Part shown: positions 40,473 through 47,488 of the stretch, in pieces
Numbering within the stretch: position 1 is the first letter of the stretch
Layout: each line of letters starts with the position of its first letter
Source: Hymenobacter lapidarius
Lineage (GTDB): Bacteria; Bacteroidota; Bacteroidia; Cytophagales; Hymenobacteraceae
Direction of reading: 5' to 3'
Length of the DNA: 64,000 nt
Assembly: GCF_001816145.1 (NCBI RefSeq)
Contig: NZ_MDZB01000084.1
Span: 1-64,000 of the forward strand
Program-made: the position numbers and the translations under genes
Notes under the pieces: model-generated
The model's input: the letters and a program-made list of their open reading frames with translations, nothing else
Databases searched by the model: none
What the model was told of the DNA's origin: nothing

Positions 40473-41801
40473 ATGGAAGAAATTACCCCCGGCGCCGTTG
40501 CAACGGTGCCCGCTCCCACCCCACAAAACCCGATGGCATCTCCTGCCCTAAACGCGCCCGTCGCACCCGCTGCCGCCGAAACCGGCAAATCCGCCAAAGC
40601 CAAAGCCTCGCCCCTCGCAAAGGAGGCCCAGGCTTTTGTGACGGAGCTGTTTGCCACCGAGCTGGCCGCTAAACTCACCTACCATTCCCTGCGCCACACC
40701 GAAACCGTGGCCAAGGAATGCCGCGTGCTGGCCACTGCGGCCAGCCTCAGCCCCGAAGACACCGAGGCGCTGCTGCTGGCGGCTTGGTTTCACGACACGG
40801 GCTACCTCGACGTGTACGACGGTCACGAGTTCCGGAGCATGGAGCGCGCCGCTGCCTGGCTTGCGGAGCACGGCGTGGAGACCGGCCGCATTCAGCTTAT
40901 AAAAGACCTTATTCAGGCCACGCACCGCGACACCGAAGCCACCACGGAGCTGCAGAAGCTGCTGCTCGACGCCGACATGAGCAACCTTGCCCGCGACGAC
41001 TTCCGCTCCAGCGCCGAGCTGCTGCGCACGGAGTGGGAGCTGGTGCTGGGCAAAACCTACTCCAACCCGGACTGGGCCGAACTGCAGCTCAACTTCATGC
41101 TGGGCCACAAGTACCTGTCGGATGCGGGCAAGGACCGGTACCGCGACGATTTTAAGAAGAACACCAGCGACCAGCGCGACGAACTCAAGAAAAAGGAGAA
41201 GAAGAGCAAAAAGAAAAAAGAGGAGCTGAACGACACCTTCGCCGACCCCAAGCGCGGCGTCGAGACCATGTTCCGCACCATGTACAGCAACCACATCAAG
41301 CTCTCCGACATGGCCGACAAGAAGGCCGGCATGATGATTCAGCTCAACGCGGTGCTGCTCTCGGTTATCATCACCTACTTGGGCGCCAAGTCGTCGGCCC
41401 TGGGCCCGGCCTTCACCAAGAATCCGGTACTGGCCATTCCCATGAGCATTCTGCTCTTTACCTCGCTGGGCTCGGTGGTCACGGCCATTCTCTCAGCCCA
41501 GCCCGATGTCACGAGCTTTAAGTGGCTGAAAAAAAGCCCCGAAATAGCCAACAACCGCCGGGTAAACCTGCTGTTCTTCGGCAATTTTACTAAGCTCAGC
41601 CTCGACAATTTTCAGGACAGCATCCGCGAGCTCATGCGCCAGAAAGATGGCCTGTACACCAATATGGTGACCGATGTGTACTACCTCGGCGAGGTCCTCT
41701 CGCGCAAGTACGGCCTGCTGCGCACCAGCTACTCCGTTTTTATGGTCGGGCTTATTCTTACAGTACTTTCGTTCATCATCGTGCTGCTGTATAAATCGTA
41801 G
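40473..41801 (+). CDS. HD-domain protein with Pycsar-effector (PycTM) membrane domain
   Basis: A 442-residue protein in two halves. Residues 50-215 are an HD phosphohydrolase domain (HSLRHTETV, then the metal-binding WFHDTGYLD, and a late LLLDADMSNLA). A highly charged Lys/Asp segment (about 235-255) links it to the C-terminal part. There, two close membrane segments near 288-308 and 318-342 and a third near 420-440 match the DUF5706/PycTM effector domain. In Pycsar defence this domain acts with a cyclic-nucleotide-producing cyclase, which is not present in the neighbourhood. The cellular role here is therefore open. The first 45 residues are Pro/Ala-rich. Confidence 0.85.
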   Translation: MEEITPGAVATVPAPTPQNPMASPALNAPVAPAAAETGKSAKAKASPLAKEAQAFVTELFATELAAKLTYHSLRHTETVAKECRVLATAASLSPEDTEALLLAAWFHDTGYLDVYDGHEFRSMERAAAWLAEHGVETGRIQLIKDLIQATHRDTEATTELQKLLLDADMSNLARDDFRSSAELLRTEWELVLGKTYSNPDWAELQLNFMLGHKYLSDAGKDRYRDDFKKNTSDQRDELKKKEKKSKKKKEELNDTFADPKRGVETMFRTMYSNHIKLSDMADKKAGMMIQLNAVLLSVIITYLGAKSSALGPAFTKNPVLAIPMSILLFTSLGSVVTAILSAQPDVTSFKWLKKSPEIANNRRVNLLFFGNFTKLSLDNFQDSIRELMRQKDGLYTNMVTDVYYLGEVLSRKYGLLRTSYSVFMVGLILTVLSFIIVLLYKS

Positions 41802-41851
41802 TCCTCCACAAGTAGGCTTTCAGGGCCTGCAAAACAGGCCGGCCCTGTTCT

Positions 41852-41859
41852 TACCTTTG
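41852..41859 (+). promoter_or_regulatory. Candidate -7 box for tRNA-Arg
   Basis: TACCTTTG is an exact match to TAnnTTTG, ending 6 bp before the tRNA, the right place for a short leader. No good -33 element is seen. Confidence 0.4.
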
Positions 41860-41865
41860 TAACCT

Positions 41866-41937
41866 GGCTGCGTAGTTCAAGGGATAGAATAGGCGTTTCC
41901 TAAACGCTTGATAGCAGTTCGAATCTGCTCGCGGCTA
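41866..41937 (+). tRNA. tRNA-Arg (anticodon CCU)
   Basis: A 72-base cloverleaf. Acceptor arm GGCTGCG pairs with CGCGGCT (two wobble pairs), D arm GTTC/GAAT, anticodon stem GGCGT/ACGCT around loop TTCCTAA, and T arm AGCAG-TTCGAAT-CTGCT. It reads AGG codons. The CCA end is not encoded. Confidence 0.92.
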
Positions 41938-41943
41938 CTTGAG

Positions 41944-41975
41944 AGGTCTTTTCCTATGGGAAACGACCTTTTTGC
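41944..41975 (+). terminator. Terminator after tRNA-Arg
   Basis: A stem AGGTC(T)TTTCC with its complement GGGAAAC-GACCT around TAT, followed by five T. It starts 7 bases after the tRNA. Confidence 0.7.
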
Positions 41976-42420
41976 TTTTGATGGCGAGCGAAACATGCAG
42001 AAGCGCTTATCCGGCAGGTTCACTATTGCTGCCCTTGAGTCTTCTTACCGCTTTTTGCTACCTGAAGTGCCCACCCGTAGCGCAGGTGCTTCAAGCCATT
42101 GGCTCCCATTTCTTACTTGGCCACTTCAGAGCCACAGGCAAGGGGCAAACAGGTAAAAAGCCTATATCCAGTGCCTTCCTCTTTCATTTTATACCTAAAC
42201 TCATATTTTTTAGTATTAAGTTGACCTCGTCCGGAGTACATTTGGCAGATTGCAATTTATTACAATCAATTTGCCCTATTCTTATTGCACCTCACGTGTA
42301 GCAGATAGTCACCCAGTCATATTTAGGAGCATCCTTGAACAACGACGGTATGGTGCCGAGAAGCGGAATCATGTCTACTTCTGCAAGTGATAAGACCTTC
42401 CCGCTAGTGAAGTACAACGT
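41976..42420. other. Intergenic region without a supported gene
   Basis: About 440 bp between the tRNA terminator and the porin-like gene. Base composition is more AT-rich toward the right side. Short open frames are present, but they lack a signal sequence or recognised domain and one starts inside the tRNA. It probably holds the promoter of the three-gene module downstream. Confidence 0.6.
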
Positions 42421-43470
42421 ATGAAAACAATTGATTACTCACGCGTTACGCTCTTGCTAATTGGCCTGTTGTTGGGCATTGCCCCAGGCGCCACGGCCCA
42501 ACGCACTCAAATCCGCGGGTTTGTGGACGCCGTGTCCTACTACCAAAATGGCAAGGTCAGCTTCGGCCTCGGCGAGCAGGACTTGTTCATAACGTCCGAG
42601 ATAACGGAACGCCTGTCCTTTCTGGGCGAAACCGTTTTCAAGTTTTCGCTCGCTTCGCCCACGAATTTCGACATCAGCGTCGAGCGCATCATTCTGAAAT
42701 ACAACTACGCGGGCAACCACAGCGTCTTGCTGGGCAAGCACCACACGCCCATCAACTACTGGAACGACACCTACCACCACGGCCGGGTGTTCTTTCCCAC
42801 CATCGACCGGCCCCTGCTGTTTGCGCAGGGCATTATCCCACTCCACACCACGGGCGTGAGCCTGCAGGGGCAAAACCTGGGCCGCCTCCGCTTCGGCTAC
42901 GACGCCATGGTAGGCAACGGCATCGGGTCGGGCGATGTGGTGGACAATAACCCCCTTAAGTCCGCCACGCTGGCCGTGCACATCAAGCCCACCGACGGCA
43001 TGCGGCTGGGGGCCTCGCTGTACCACGACGCCATTTCGAAAGGCAGCACCATGCACAACCACTCGGGCGGGGTAAGGCCGGTGGCCCTCACCCGGATAAG
43101 CCAGGACATCATGACGGGCTCCGTTTCCTACACCGACTCGGTTTTCTCCAAGAAGTTCGAACTGTTGGCCGAAAGCAGCATGGTCAGCAGCCGCTCCGAT
43201 AGCCTCGGCATGCAGCGCGCGGTGGCCACCTACGTGTACGCTGGCCTGCGCCTGACTGAGAAAATCATCCCCTACGTCCGCGTCGATGACACCCGATTCA
43301 CCAGCAACCGGGAAGTGTATTTCCTTTCCAATAACACCCAATCTTTCGTGGGCGGGTTGCGCTACGAATTGAGTTACCTGGCCGTGCTGAAGCTCGAATA
43401 CCAACACACCAACGGCTCTGTGCGCCCCCCCTCCGATAAGGTTACCTTCCAGGTGGCCGTGGGCTTTTAA
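42421..43470 (+). CDS. Porin-like outer-membrane protein, first gene of a sensor module
   Basis: A 349-residue protein with a signal peptide (residues 1-26, ending ATAQ). The body is a series of amphipathic strands with frequent Tyr and Gly (FVDAVSYYQNG, RIILKYNYAGNHSVLLGKHH, YVYAGLRLTEKIIPYVRVDD, LAVLKLEYQHTNG) and ends in Phe, fitting an outer-membrane porin. It has no match I can name beyond that. The next gene starts 12 bp downstream and the third 42 bp after that, so the three form an operon: porin-like, phosphate-binding-like, kinase. The start codon is the first ATG after the intergenic region. Confidence 0.75.
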   Translation: MKTIDYSRVTLLLIGLLLGIAPGATAQRTQIRGFVDAVSYYQNGKVSFGLGEQDLFITSEITERLSFLGETVFKFSLASPTNFDISVERIILKYNYAGNHSVLLGKHHTPINYWNDTYHHGRVFFPTIDRPLLFAQGIIPLHTTGVSLQGQNLGRLRFGYDAMVGNGIGSGDVVDNNPLKSATLAVHIKPTDGMRLGASLYHDAISKGSTMHNHSGGVRPVALTRISQDIMTGSVSYTDSVFSKKFELLAESSMVSSRSDSLGMQRAVATYVYAGLRLTEKIIPYVRVDDTRFTSNREVYFLSNNTQSFVGGLRYELSYLAVLKLEYQHTNGSVRPPSDKVTFQVAVGF

Positions 43471-43482
43471 TTCGTACTGTAT

Positions 43483-43926
43483 ATGACCTGGGCCTACCGG
43501 ATTACGTTTTTTTTGCTCCTCATTGGGTTCTGGCACACCCCGGCACGCGCGCAGGACCTGAACCTCGCGGTTATTGGCAATGGCAAAGGAGTTCCGCCCG
43601 AAATGAAGCTGGCGCAGCTGCGGTCCACCATAAAAGGGGAAAAGCTGCGCTGGCCCGACGGCAGCAAAGTGGTTATTGCCCTGCTGAAAACCACCACGCC
43701 CATCGGCCAGAACACCAGCAAGAAAATCTACAACATGAGCGCCAACGAGCTGAACAAGTACTGGCTGGCGCTGGTGTTCCAGGGCAAAGCCGACGCGCCG
43801 AACTTTTTCAACTCCGAAAACGAGCTGGCCGACTTTGTGGCGCAAACCACCGGGGCCATTGGCGTGGTCAACCAACCCGCGCCGGGCAGCAAAACCATCA
43901 CCATCGACGGAAAGAAATTTTTATAA
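43483..43926 (+). CDS. PstS-like (PBP-like) periplasmic protein
   Basis: A 147-residue protein, about half the length of a full PstS. Signal peptide residues 1-23 (ending ARAQ). The mature part has LAVIGNGKG, KLRWPDGSKVVIALLKT, then MSANELNKYWLALVFQG and a late FVAQTTGAIGVV, the pattern of the short phosphate-ABC-substrate-binding-like family of Bacteroidota. The ligand is unknown, and the small size suggests one lobe or a truncated two-lobe protein. No ABC transporter genes are present, so it is not a normal uptake component. It lies between the porin-like gene and the kinase and may present a ligand to the kinase. Confidence 0.78.
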   Translation: MTWAYRITFFLLLIGFWHTPARAQDLNLAVIGNGKGVPPEMKLAQLRSTIKGEKLRWPDGSKVVIALLKTTTPIGQNTSKKIYNMSANELNKYWLALVFQGKADAPNFFNSENELADFVAQTTGAIGVVNQPAPGSKTITIDGKKFL

Positions 43927-43968
43927 TAACTGCTCTTTTACGTCCTTCTACTTTAGGGCCCGTCCGAT

Positions 43969-45624
43969 ATGGTAAAGAGCTCACATCGTTTGTCCGTCTT
44001 ACGAATCATCAGCCATTTGCGGCTCACGGTCAAAACCAAAATCTGGTTGGCCGTGACGAGCATCGTGCTGTTATTTTCCTTCTTCGTCCTTTTCTACCTA
44101 CCCGTCATTCAGGAGCGCAGCTTGCTCACCAACTTTAACAAAGACGTGCAAAACCATGCCAATACGGTGGCGCTGGGGGTGAAAATTGCCATGACTGAAC
44201 AGAATTTCCAGGGGGTGCAAACCGCCATGGACTTTGTGAAGAAAGACCCTCTCCTGCAATACGTGAGCTTGCTCCAGACCGATACTTCCTGGAACGCCGC
44301 CCACACCCGGTACCGCATCGCGCGCACGGTTTTCAAGACCTACCCGGAGCGGAAGAAAATAAACGTCGACGCCACCTCCAACGATTCCACGGTGGTCAAG
44401 CGGACCAGTTTTAACACGCCGATGATGACCGGTGAAATCATGCTCGCCTTCTCCACCCGGGAAATTATGCAGAGCAAACGGCAGATTCGCATCACCTCGC
44501 TGTTTTTTAGCTTCCTGGTGTTCAGCATTGGCATCGGCATTGGCTTTGGCCTGGCCAAAAATATTTCCGTGCCGGTGCTGAAGCTGCGCGACGCGGCCAC
44601 CAAAGTGGGCCGGGGCGACCTCACCCAGCGCGTGCAGAGCACTTCGCGGGACGAGATTGGGGAGCTGGGCGCGGCGTTCAATAAGATGGTGACCGACCTG
44701 TCGACCGCGCGCCACGAGCTCGAAGCCCGAACGAGTGAGCTGCTAACCGAGCAGCAAAAGTCCGACGACTTAATGGCAGGCCTCAAGCGCACCCTGACTG
44801 ACCTGCGCGAAACCCAGGAGCAACTCATCCGGCAGGAGAAACTGGCCTCGATTGGCCAGCTCACCAAGGGGCTTGTGGACCGGCTGCTCAACCCCCTGAG
44901 CTACGTCAGCAACTTTGCCGACGTATCGACGGAGATTTTGGCGGAGTGCCAGGAGTTGTTCGCCCCGGGCTCCTACGCTGCCGACCAGCAGCACATGCAG
45001 ACCGAACTGCTACCCCTGCTCGCCATGATTGAAACCAACACCAGCAAAATCAAAGAGCACAGCTCCAGCCTCACCCGCATCGTTCGCAGCATGGACAAAC
45101 TATTGCAGGTTAAGGCGAACTACTTCGTCGAAGTCGACCTCAACTCGTTTGTCGACGAGCAGTTGCTGGCGTATCGAAACGAATCGGACAGCGCTTATCA
45201 GAATGTTGCGCTGCAGCTGATTAAAGGCGATAATCCGGAAAGCATCGTCGTCCGCCTGGTGCCCACAGAGATGAGCACGGTCCTGTATAGCTTGCTAAAC
45301 AATGCGATGTACGCGGTGCATGAGAAATCCCTGCGGTACCCGGATTTTCAACCCATGCTTACTGTCGTTACAGTCTTTCAGGAAAACGGCGTGGAAATAC
45401 AGGTTCACGACAATGGCGCTGGCATCCCGGCCGTTGAAAAGGAACAGCTGTTTTCTCCGTTTTTCACCACAAAGCCCACCTCCAAAGGCACCGGCCTGGG
45501 GCTATTTATCAGCCAGGACATTGCCCGCACTCACAAACGCCATATCACCGTGGAAACGCGGCAGGACGTGTGCACCACGTTCACCATCAACCTGCCCGCT
45601 GCCGCCGCCGTGGCCGTGAGTTGA
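43969..45624 (+). CDS. HAMP sensor kinase-like protein with Asp in place of the phosphoacceptor His
   Basis: A 551-residue membrane protein. It has a TM segment at about 24-46, a periplasmic part of about 130 residues, a second TM at about 179-200, HAMP to about 255 and a coiled coil to about 295. Then comes the dimerisation segment KLASIGQLTKGLVDRLLNPLSY, where the usual GIAHE-xxNPL has Asp at about residue 304 (LVDR instead of AHE). The ATPase domain is complete: N box LLNNAMYAV, G1 DNGAGIP, G2 GTGLGLFIS. So it can probably bind ATP but should not autophosphorylate on the normal site. It ends the three-gene module; the periplasmic part could sense the PBP-like protein. No response regulator is near. 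Confidence 0.88.
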   Translation: MVKSSHRLSVLRIISHLRLTVKTKIWLAVTSIVLLFSFFVLFYLPVIQERSLLTNFNKDVQNHANTVALGVKIAMTEQNFQGVQTAMDFVKKDPLLQYVSLLQTDTSWNAAHTRYRIARTVFKTYPERKKINVDATSNDSTVVKRTSFNTPMMTGEIMLAFSTREIMQSKRQIRITSLFFSFLVFSIGIGIGFGLAKNISVPVLKLRDAATKVGRGDLTQRVQSTSRDEIGELGAAFNKMVTDLSTARHELEARTSELLTEQQKSDDLMAGLKRTLTDLRETQEQLIRQEKLASIGQLTKGLVDRLLNPLSYVSNFADVSTEILAECQELFAPGSYAADQQHMQTELLPLLAMIETNTSKIKEHSSSLTRIVRSMDKLLQVKANYFVEVDLNSFVDEQLLAYRNESDSAYQNVALQLIKGDNPESIVVRLVPTEMSTVLYSLLNNAMYAVHEKSLRYPDFQPMLTVVTVFQENGVEIQVHDNGAGIPAVEKEQLFSPFFTTKPTSKGTGLGLFISQDIARTHKRHITVETRQDVCTTFTINLPAAAAVAVS

Positions 45625-45845
45625 GCGCTTGGGCGTTGGCATCATGCCACAGCGCGGCCGCTATACCCCGTGATTGAAGGAATGGGAAAGGCGTTTGCCG
45701 AAACTGCCCGCAGGCTACGCGCTTGGGTGTGCAGGAATTGCCGTATGCTCACCGCTCCGGCAAGCACCAAGGCTCTTCAGCATTTGTACATACTGGTGTC
45801 CTCTAGGCTTACATGCGCTCCAATCTCCTTATCACGCGTGCCGTT

Positions 45846-46190
45846 ATGATGAGAAGCTTCTTTCTGGCCCTGCTGTGTCTTTTCAGCGTCTCACCCGTCT
45901 TGGCGCAACGGGAAAAGCAGAAAGTCCTTTTCTCCGACATCGACAATTATTGGGTGGCTCACGACAGCTGCCGCACCAATAAAGAAAGCCTCAGGCAGCT
46001 GCGGCGTCTGAAAGGTCTTCACATCGGCAAGAGCACACTGCCAAGGAGTAGGCGACGCGATTCGGCGGTACCCGAAATTTTGGAATTATTTACGGCCTAT
46101 CACACTCACACTGCGGGCCAATGGGGCGGCTGCAAACCTGGAGTTCTACCTATGGTGGCCCGCCGCTCGCACGTGGCACCTACAAAGCTG
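45846..46190 (+). pseudogene. DUF2268-like N-terminal remnant with a frameshift
   Basis: From ATG 45846 there is a signal peptide (MMRSFFLALLCLFSVSPVLAQ) and a start that fits DUF2268 proteins (LFSDIDNYWVAHDSC, then LHIGKSTL). At 46041 an extra C changes the frame. The continuing pattern GVGDAIRRYPKFWNYLRP, expected for that family, lies in the next frame. The rest of the protein, including the zinc site, is absent. The sequence then turns into an unrelated glycosidase-like remnant. Family assignment is from short patterns only. Confidence 0.5.
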
Positions 46191-46591
46191 CCACCACCCT
46201 GGACTTCGCCGCCCTACCCCTTGACACCTATGCCGGCTTGGCCGCGGTGGGCGACCCGTACAACGTGCTGGCCATCATGGCCATCATGGCCGGCAATGGC
46301 CAGGTGCAGCTCTGGCACGTGAAAAGCGGCAAGCAGCAGTGCCTGGTGCAGGTCTTTGTGGAGCCCTGCGCCACCATCACCCTGCGCCTGGAAGTGTGGG
46401 GCGGCCAGCGCTACCGCTTCGCCTACAGCACCGACGGCTCGACCTGGAACCCGCTGCCCACGGACAGCTTTTCGCTCAACGGCACCTACCTGCCGCCGTG
46501 GGACCGCGGCGTGCGCGTGGCGCTAATGGCGCAGGGCGAAAGCGGGCACCGCGCCACATTCCACAACTTCATTATCCGCAACCAGCGCTAA
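46121..46591 (+). pseudogene. Remnant resembling the C-terminal domain of a GH43-type enzyme
   Basis: 156 codons without a credible start or signal sequence. The sequence has the beta-rich pattern of the concanavalin-like C-terminal domain of family 43 beta-xylosidases (YGGPPLARGTY, NGQVQLWHVKSGKQ, YRFAYSTDGSTWNPL, PPWDRGVRVALMAQG, TFHNFIIR). A 9-bp tandem repeat (ATGGCCATC type) occurs near 46270. It is fused without a spacer to the DUF2268-like fragment and probably lost its catalytic domain. Moderate confidence in the family. Confidence 0.5.
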
Positions 46592-46650
46592 CGGTTGGCA
46601 ACGAGTGCTTGGGGCTACAGGGACAGAGGAGTGAAGTCTGAAACAACAAA

Positions 46651-46683
46651 AAGGGCCCAACACAATGTGCTGGGCCCTTTCTT
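46651..46683. terminator. Hairpin terminator between convergent units
   Basis: Stem AAGGGCCCA with its complement (plus three further pairs) around AAT, with A-run and T-run flanks. It lies between the glycosidase-like remnant and the convergent Lys/Ser-rich gene. Confidence 0.8.
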
Positions 46684-46702
46684 ATGACTGCAATCGCACG
46701 GG

Positions 46703-47380
46703 CTAACGGCGGCTCTTTGACTTGCTGGAAGTCTTCGATTTGGAAGGAGTGCTCTTCTTAGCAACAGGTGTCTTGGCAGTGCTTTTTTTCGTGGTGGGCT
46801 TTTTGGCGCTGCTTTTCTTGGTGCTGCTGCTCTTTTTAGCGGCCGCCTTCTTGCTGCTTGCTGAGCTCCTGGCGCTGCTGCTTTTGCTCTTGCTTTTGCT
46901 GGACTTGGCGCTGGAGGCCGACTTGCTCTTGGATTTTGACTTGCTGCTGTGCGACTTCGATTTGGAGCTGCTGCGGGTGGCGTGGCGGCGGGCTTCGGCG
47001 CGCGCCTCGGCTCTGGCTTCGGCCCGGGCTTCTTCGCGGCGGGCGGCGGCCCGGCGGGCGGCCAGGGCCTCGGTGTTGCGGGCTTCGTAGCTGCGGGTGG
47101 TGTGGGCCGGTACGGCGGCGGAGTTGGCTTCGTCGCCTTCGGTGTAGCGGGCCGTAGCGTCCGATTCGGGCGCGGCGGTGTTTTCGTCGGTGGTGGTTTT
47201 GGGGGACTCTGCTACGACCTTCTTGCGCCGCACGGGCATCAGAAAATCACGCTCGGCCCGCTCGCGCAAACTTAAGTTTTCCTCACCAGGTAGCTTCGAA
47301 ACGACGGTTTGCTTCTCGGTTTGGGCTTGGGCTCCGCTCCAGCTCAGGAGCAACGTTAGGAGGACAAATAGGTGCTTCAT
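46703..47380 (-). CDS. Secreted Lys/Ser/Ala-rich low-complexity protein
   Basis: A 225-residue protein. Signal peptide MKHLFVLLTLLLSWSGAQA, then an acidic to neutral part and an AEAR repeat stretch (about 115-130). The last 95 residues contain almost only Lys, Ser, Ala, Thr and Pro in SKSK and KKS-type repeats, like a histone H1 tail. It is strongly basic and surely disordered. Possible roles are binding DNA, polysaccharide or polyphosphate outside the cell, but nothing proves one. The gene has a good promoter match. The composition is unlike its neighbours. Confidence 0.75.
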   Translation of the reverse strand: MKHLFVLLTLLLSWSGAQAQTEKQTVVSKLPGEENLSLRERAERDFLMPVRRKKVVAESPKTTTDENTAAPESDATARYTEGDEANSAAVPAHTTRSYEARNTEALAARRAAARREEARAEARAEARAEARRHATRSSSKSKSHSSKSKSKSKSASSAKSSKSKSKSSSARSSASSKKAAAKKSSSTKKSSAKKPTTKKSTAKTPVAKKSTPSKSKTSSKSKSRR

Positions 47381-47407
47381 AGATGATTATATAAACCCGA
47401 CTAAAGA

Positions 47408-47438
47408 CAAAGCTAGCCCCCGACCCGCTTAAATGCAA
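47408..47438 (-). promoter_or_regulatory. Bacteroidota-type promoter of the Lys/Ser-rich gene
   Basis: On the minus strand TTG (47438-47436), exactly 20 bases, then TAGCTTTG (47415-47408), an exact TAnnTTTG. The predicted start lies about 20 bp before the ATG at 47380. Both elements and spacing fit. Confidence 0.6.
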
Positions 47439-47488
47439 GGGAAAAGGTGGGTGGGACGTCCGGAAGGGCCTTTACAGGGTCCAACGGC

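Noticed and set aside
41939..42301. A 120-codon open frame after tRNA-Arg
   Set aside because: It begins at the tRNA 3' edge, runs through its terminator and has no domain or conserved pattern.
40473..45624. A defence island (Pycsar plus neighbours)
   Set aside because: Only an effector-like domain is seen. No cyclase, nuclease, toxin, integrase or other defence gene is close.
42421..45624. A phosphate uptake/PhoR system
   Set aside because: No PstC, PstA, PstB, PhoU or PhoB. The PBP-like protein is too short, and the kinase lacks the phosphoacceptor His.
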